Positions 61,352 to 64,000 of a DNA stretch of 64,000 nucleotides are shown one piece after another. The notes under the pieces were generated by a model. The model was not told the DNA's origin. It did not search any database and saw nothing but the letters and a program-made list of their open reading frames with translations. The stretch spans positions 1 through 64,000 of the forward strand of contig NZ_JBNPVX010000005.1 in NCBI RefSeq assembly GCF_050434145.1, in the 5' to 3' direction. Within the stretch, counting starts at the first letter, position 1. Every line of letters starts with the position of its first letter. A program made the translations under genes and the position numbers. The stretch is from JAISST01 sp050434145. Its GTDB lineage: Bacteria > Fusobacteriota > Fusobacteriia > Fusobacteriales > Fusobacteriaceae.

Positions 61352-61795
61352 ATGAAAAAAAGAATAGTTTTTGTTATAGTCTTGATGATGTTAAGTGGTT
61401 TTATTTTTGCAGATGTAGGTATAAATGTTTTGCATGATTCTATGATTACAAAAAGAGATGAAAAAATATATGTAAAAAATGAAAAAATACCTTTTACTGG
61501 GATTATAGTGCAAGAGTTTGTGAAAGGAGAAATTACTGGTAATATGGAAGTAGTAAATGGATTGTATCATGGAGATATGATATTTTTTCATAAAAATGGA
61601 AAACCATATACAAGTTTTAAAATGATAAATGGAAAATTTCAAGATGGAACTGCAAAATTATATGGAGAAAAAGGGCTCCAAGTAGGTAGAATTACTTTTA
61701 AAAATGGTAAAATAATTGAACAAGTAAGATATAGAAATGGAGAAGTTATCAGAACTAGGAAAAATCTGACTTTAGAAGATGTAATCTATGAATAA
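61352..61795 (+). CDS. Small secreted MORN-repeat protein
   Basis: A 147-aa protein with a signal peptide (residues about 1-20, ending SGFIFA) and two or three MORN_2-like units (VVNGLYHGDMIFFHKNGK, INGKFQDGTAKLYGEKG, NGKIIEQVRYRNGE). It resembles a short version of the protein at 52734, without its long tail. It is monocistronic with its own terminator. The function is unknown. Confidence 0.75.
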   Translation: MKKRIVFVIVLMMLSGFIFADVGINVLHDSMITKRDEKIYVKNEKIPFTGIIVQEFVKGEITGNMEVVNGLYHGDMIFFHKNGKPYTSFKMINGKFQDGTAKLYGEKGLQVGRITFKNGKIIEQVRYRNGEVIRTRKNLTLEDVIYE

Positions 61796-61798
61796 TTT

Positions 61799-61828
61799 AA
61801 AAGGTCTATTTTAATAATAGACCTTTTG
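61799..61828 (+). terminator. Terminator, also facing the small minus-strand gene
   Basis: AAAAGGTCTATT (61799-61810) pairs with AATAGACCTTTT (61816-61827). Confidence 0.85.
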
Positions 61829-61836
61829 TTGATAAA

Positions 61837-62010
61837 TTAATTATTTCTTTTTTTGTCTATTAAATACCAAATACTAAAAATAATCATAACTATTAGAAAT
61901 GCAACTAACCCTTTTTTTAAGAGTGGCGCTTTGAGTCTGATTTCTATGGCAAAAAAAGTATAGAAAAAAACGCTAATTAAGCTTATTGTGAGGAAAATAT
62001 ATTTTTTCAT
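61837..62010 (-). CDS. 57-aa two-helix membrane peptide
   Basis: The frame begins MKKYIFLTISLISVFFYTFF, continues through a basic loop (EIRLKAPLLKKG) to a second hydrophobic helix, and ends in KKRNN. GGAG lies 8 bases before the ATG. Helix-loop-helix layout and proper start signals support a real gene. A terminator sits just past its stop. No family is recognised. Confidence 0.65.
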   Translation of the reverse strand: MKKYIFLTISLISVFFYTFFAIEIRLKAPLLKKGLVAFLIVMIIFSIWYLIDKKRNN

Positions 62011-62151
62011 GGAAACAACTCCTTATGATTTTTTTTAGTGTTAAATAACTCTTAGTACAGTATAAATCAGTATTTGGATTTTGTCAAAGGATATAGAAAA
62101 AATAATTTATTTTGTATTCTAGTATCAATCATATTACATGTAGGAGTGAAA

Positions 62152-63363
62152 ATGGTAATTAACAATGATAATATAAAAAAAATATTAGATATATTTTCAA
62201 ATAGTATGGGTGAAAGTACCTTGGTTAAGGTATTTGTCTCTAATCCTGTTATTAAAAATGCAGAAATTTCTAAAATTAATATAAAACCAGTATTATTAAA
62301 AGAAAAATTATTTTTTCAAACAGAGATTTTTGTGAATAATAAGGCATATCATGAAAATATTGATTCAGAGGAAATATTGCAAAAAATTCAGAGTTATCTG
62401 AATGAATATAAGCAAATACAACTGGTAACTATGGGAAAAACTTATCAAATATTAAAAAATAAGAAAAATTATAATGTGAAAATACTTAACAATGACCATA
62501 ACGAAGCTAGTTTATCCCATGATAAAGATAGAAACTATATCTTAAAAGAAGGAAATCCTGTATTATTTTTAGAAAAGCTGGGAATCATGGATAATAATGG
62601 AAAAGTATATAAAAGTAAATATGATAAATTTAAGCAAATTAATAAATATTTAGAATTCATAGATAATACAATAAAAGAATTGCAAGAAAAAAAACTTATT
62701 TCTGATTCGATAAAATGCATAGATTTTGGTTGTGGAAAATCTTATTTAACATTTGCACTTTATCATTATCTAAAATATATAATAAAAATCAATTTTGTGA
62801 TAATTGGTCTTGATCTGAAAAAAGATGTAATAGAAACTTGTACAAAAATAGCAGAAGATTTGAAATGTGAGAATTTAGAATTTTTGCAAGGTGATATTAA
62901 AGATTTTCATAAACTTCAAAATGCAGATTTGATATTTTCTTTACATGCTTGCGATAATGCAACAGATTATGCAATATTAAAAGGTTTAGAATTAGGTGCT
63001 AAGGCTATAATGGCAGTACCATGCTGCCAGCATGAATTTAATAGTAAAATGAGTCAAAAAAAGAATAGTAGATTTTTTCTAGAGGAAAATCCAATAGGTA
63101 AACATGGAATTTTATTGGAAAAGTATACTACACTGGCAACTGATGCATTTCGAGGACAAGCGTTAGAATTGTGTGGATATAAAGTGCAAATTATGGAGTT
63201 TATTGATATGGAACATACTCCTAAAAATGTATTGATAAAAGGGATTAAATCTAAGGTTGATAAAAATGCTTTGATGAAGTCAAAGAAGGAATATAGAGAA
63301 TTTAAAGAATTTTTAGGATTTGAACCTTTATTGGATAGGTTGTTGAGGGAATATTTTTTGTAA
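62152..63363 (+). CDS. Class I SAM-dependent methyltransferase
   Basis: It carries motif I IDFGCGKSYLT in the middle of the protein, VIIGLDLKKDVIE (motif II), FSLHACDNATDYAILKG and the distinctive AVPCCQHEF. It resembles the Methyltransf_32-type proteins predicted to modify RNA or thiolated substrates. The N-terminal 170 residues form an extra domain of unknown role. ATG 62152 is chosen because AGGAG precedes it; an upstream TTG at 62074 would add 26 residues without a site. Confidence 0.8.
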   Translation: MVINNDNIKKILDIFSNSMGESTLVKVFVSNPVIKNAEISKINIKPVLLKEKLFFQTEIFVNNKAYHENIDSEEILQKIQSYLNEYKQIQLVTMGKTYQILKNKKNYNVKILNNDHNEASLSHDKDRNYILKEGNPVLFLEKLGIMDNNGKVYKSKYDKFKQINKYLEFIDNTIKELQEKKLISDSIKCIDFGCGKSYLTFALYHYLKYIIKINFVIIGLDLKKDVIETCTKIAEDLKCENLEFLQGDIKDFHKLQNADLIFSLHACDNATDYAILKGLELGAKAIMAVPCCQHEFNSKMSQKKNSRFFLEENPIGKHGILLEKYTTLATDAFRGQALELCGYKVQIMEFIDMEHTPKNVLIKGIKSKVDKNALMKSKKEYREFKEFLGFEPLLDRLLREYFL

Positions 63364-63517
63364 GATAAGATTATACGAATTACAGAACAGGAATGAAAAA
63401 GATACAAATAAGTCGATTATAAAAAATATTATAAATTTATTATTAAAGTACATTAAGTAATAGAAAATAGAAAAAGTATTATAAAAATAGACAAAATTGA
63501 GAAAAGGAGTTGTATAA

Positions 63518-64000
63518 ATGTTAAAATTAGCTTTATTAGGTTGTGGATATTTGAATGAGATAGTTGCAAATGCGTTGAAAGATGGACACCTCCCTGATTA
63601 TGAATTGGTAGGGGTATTGGGAAGAAATATGGATAAGACCAAATCCTTTGCTAGTACTCATAATTGCAAAGCATGTGGTAGTATAGAAGAGTTGCTGGCT
63701 CTAAATCCTGATTGTGTGGCAGAAGCTGCTTCAGGTCAAGCTATACGTGATTATGGTGAGATTATATTAAAGGGAAATGCTGACCTTATAGTTCTATCAA
63801 TAGGAGCTTTTGCTGATACTGATTTTTATGAGAAAATAAAAGAAATTGCTAAAAAACACAAGCAAAAAATATATATTGCCAGTGGAGCTGTGGGAGGATT
63901 TGATGTATTGAAAACTGCTGCTTTGATGAGTCCAATTGAAACAACTTTTAAATCTTTAAAAATGCCAAGAGCTTTATATAATGGTCCTTTATACAAAGAT
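63518..64000 (+). CDS. Aspartate-dehydrogenase-like protein (3' end outside window)
   Basis: At least 161 residues remain in the window. The Rossmann motif ALLGCGYLNEIVANAL starts at residue 4. The domain continues with VGVLGRNMDKTKSFA, DCVAEAASGQAIRDYGEIIL and IYIASGAVGGFDVLKTAALM, typical of the NadX/aspartate dehydrogenase (DUF108) family. It may supply iminoaspartate for NAD synthesis or act on a related amino acid. AAAGGAG precedes the ATG. The frame is open to the window end. Confidence 0.85.
   Translation, partial: MLKLALLGCGYLNEIVANALKDGHLPDYELVGVLGRNMDKTKSFASTHNCKACGSIEELLALNPDCVAEAASGQAIRDYGEIILKGNADLIVLSIGAFADTDFYEKIKEIAKKHKQKIYIASGAVGGFDVLKTAALMSPIETTFKSLKMPRALYNGPLYKD

Overview
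The window is very AT-rich (roughly 70% A+T) and looks like a chromosomal segment from a Fusobacteriota member (Fusobacterium or a close relative). The evidence is a diderm envelope (two TonB-dependent receptors plus ExbB, ExbD and TonB) combined with Firmicutes-like housekeeping gene order, and an anaerobic heme-degradation locus of the HmuW/HutW type. No rRNA, tRNA, CRISPR array or intact transposase was found. The genus call is an inference from gene content; no database search was run.

Layout. 0.2-2.9 kb: an orphan Hsp70/actin-fold ATPase. 3-6.4 kb: an enolase-superfamily sugar-acid dehydratase, an APC permease and a GntR regulator, with a palindromic operator at the promoter. 6.5-7.9 kb: two small membrane proteins. 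8-11.6 kb: an aconitase-family hydratase facing a divergent LysR regulator, with a degenerate MITE-like repeat between them. 11.6-14.4 kb: a yybP-ykoY (Mn2+) riboswitch with overlapping terminator, then a P-type cation ATPase. 14.5-16.4 kb: a candidate structured RNA and a TPR protein with a cyclase-like domain. 16.4-18.1 kb (minus): DUF4911 protein, RsmA and hypoxanthine phosphoribosyltransferase. 18.1-18.75 kb: three tandem 228-bp copies of the MITE-like repeat. 19.6-25.3 kb: PASTA protein, RsgA, Rpe, MarR-FeoA regulator, RqcH and prephenate dehydratase.

25.4-38.4 kb is a heme-iron locus. One minus-strand unit carries HutW/HmuW, a TonB receptor, FecCD permease, ATPase and a binding protein. 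A second minus-strand unit carries a paralogous receptor and binding protein. The plus-strand unit carries a flavodoxin, a DUF454 protein, ExbB, ExbD and TonB. Both minus-strand units start from nearly identical promoter boxes. Together they would take heme across both membranes and open the ring anaerobically.

38.5-56 kb is mixed: M20 amidase, LepA, HD proteins, a divergent metallophosphoesterase, a YgjP-type peptidase, an unknown 545-aa protein, LysR with a split ChrA pair, an orphan thiamine-binding protein, thiolase plus an acetoacetyl-CoA-reductase-like SDR, MORN-repeat proteins and a Zn/Cd P-type ATPase. 56-61.1 kb is a 5-oxoproline utilisation locus: a DUF1445 gene diverging from pxpA, an NRAMP-like carrier, pxpB and pxpC. 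The right end holds a MORN protein, a 57-aa membrane peptide, a methyltransferase and a truncated aspartate-dehydrogenase-like gene.

The most unusual signals are two ribosome-biogenesis genes (rsmA and rsgA) whose conserved N-termini have no ATG, GTG, TTG or CTG start and appear to begin at ATA and ATT; the 228-bp tandem MITE-like array; the riboswitch with a readable switching mechanism; and an unassigned structured RNA at 14.57-14.67 kb.
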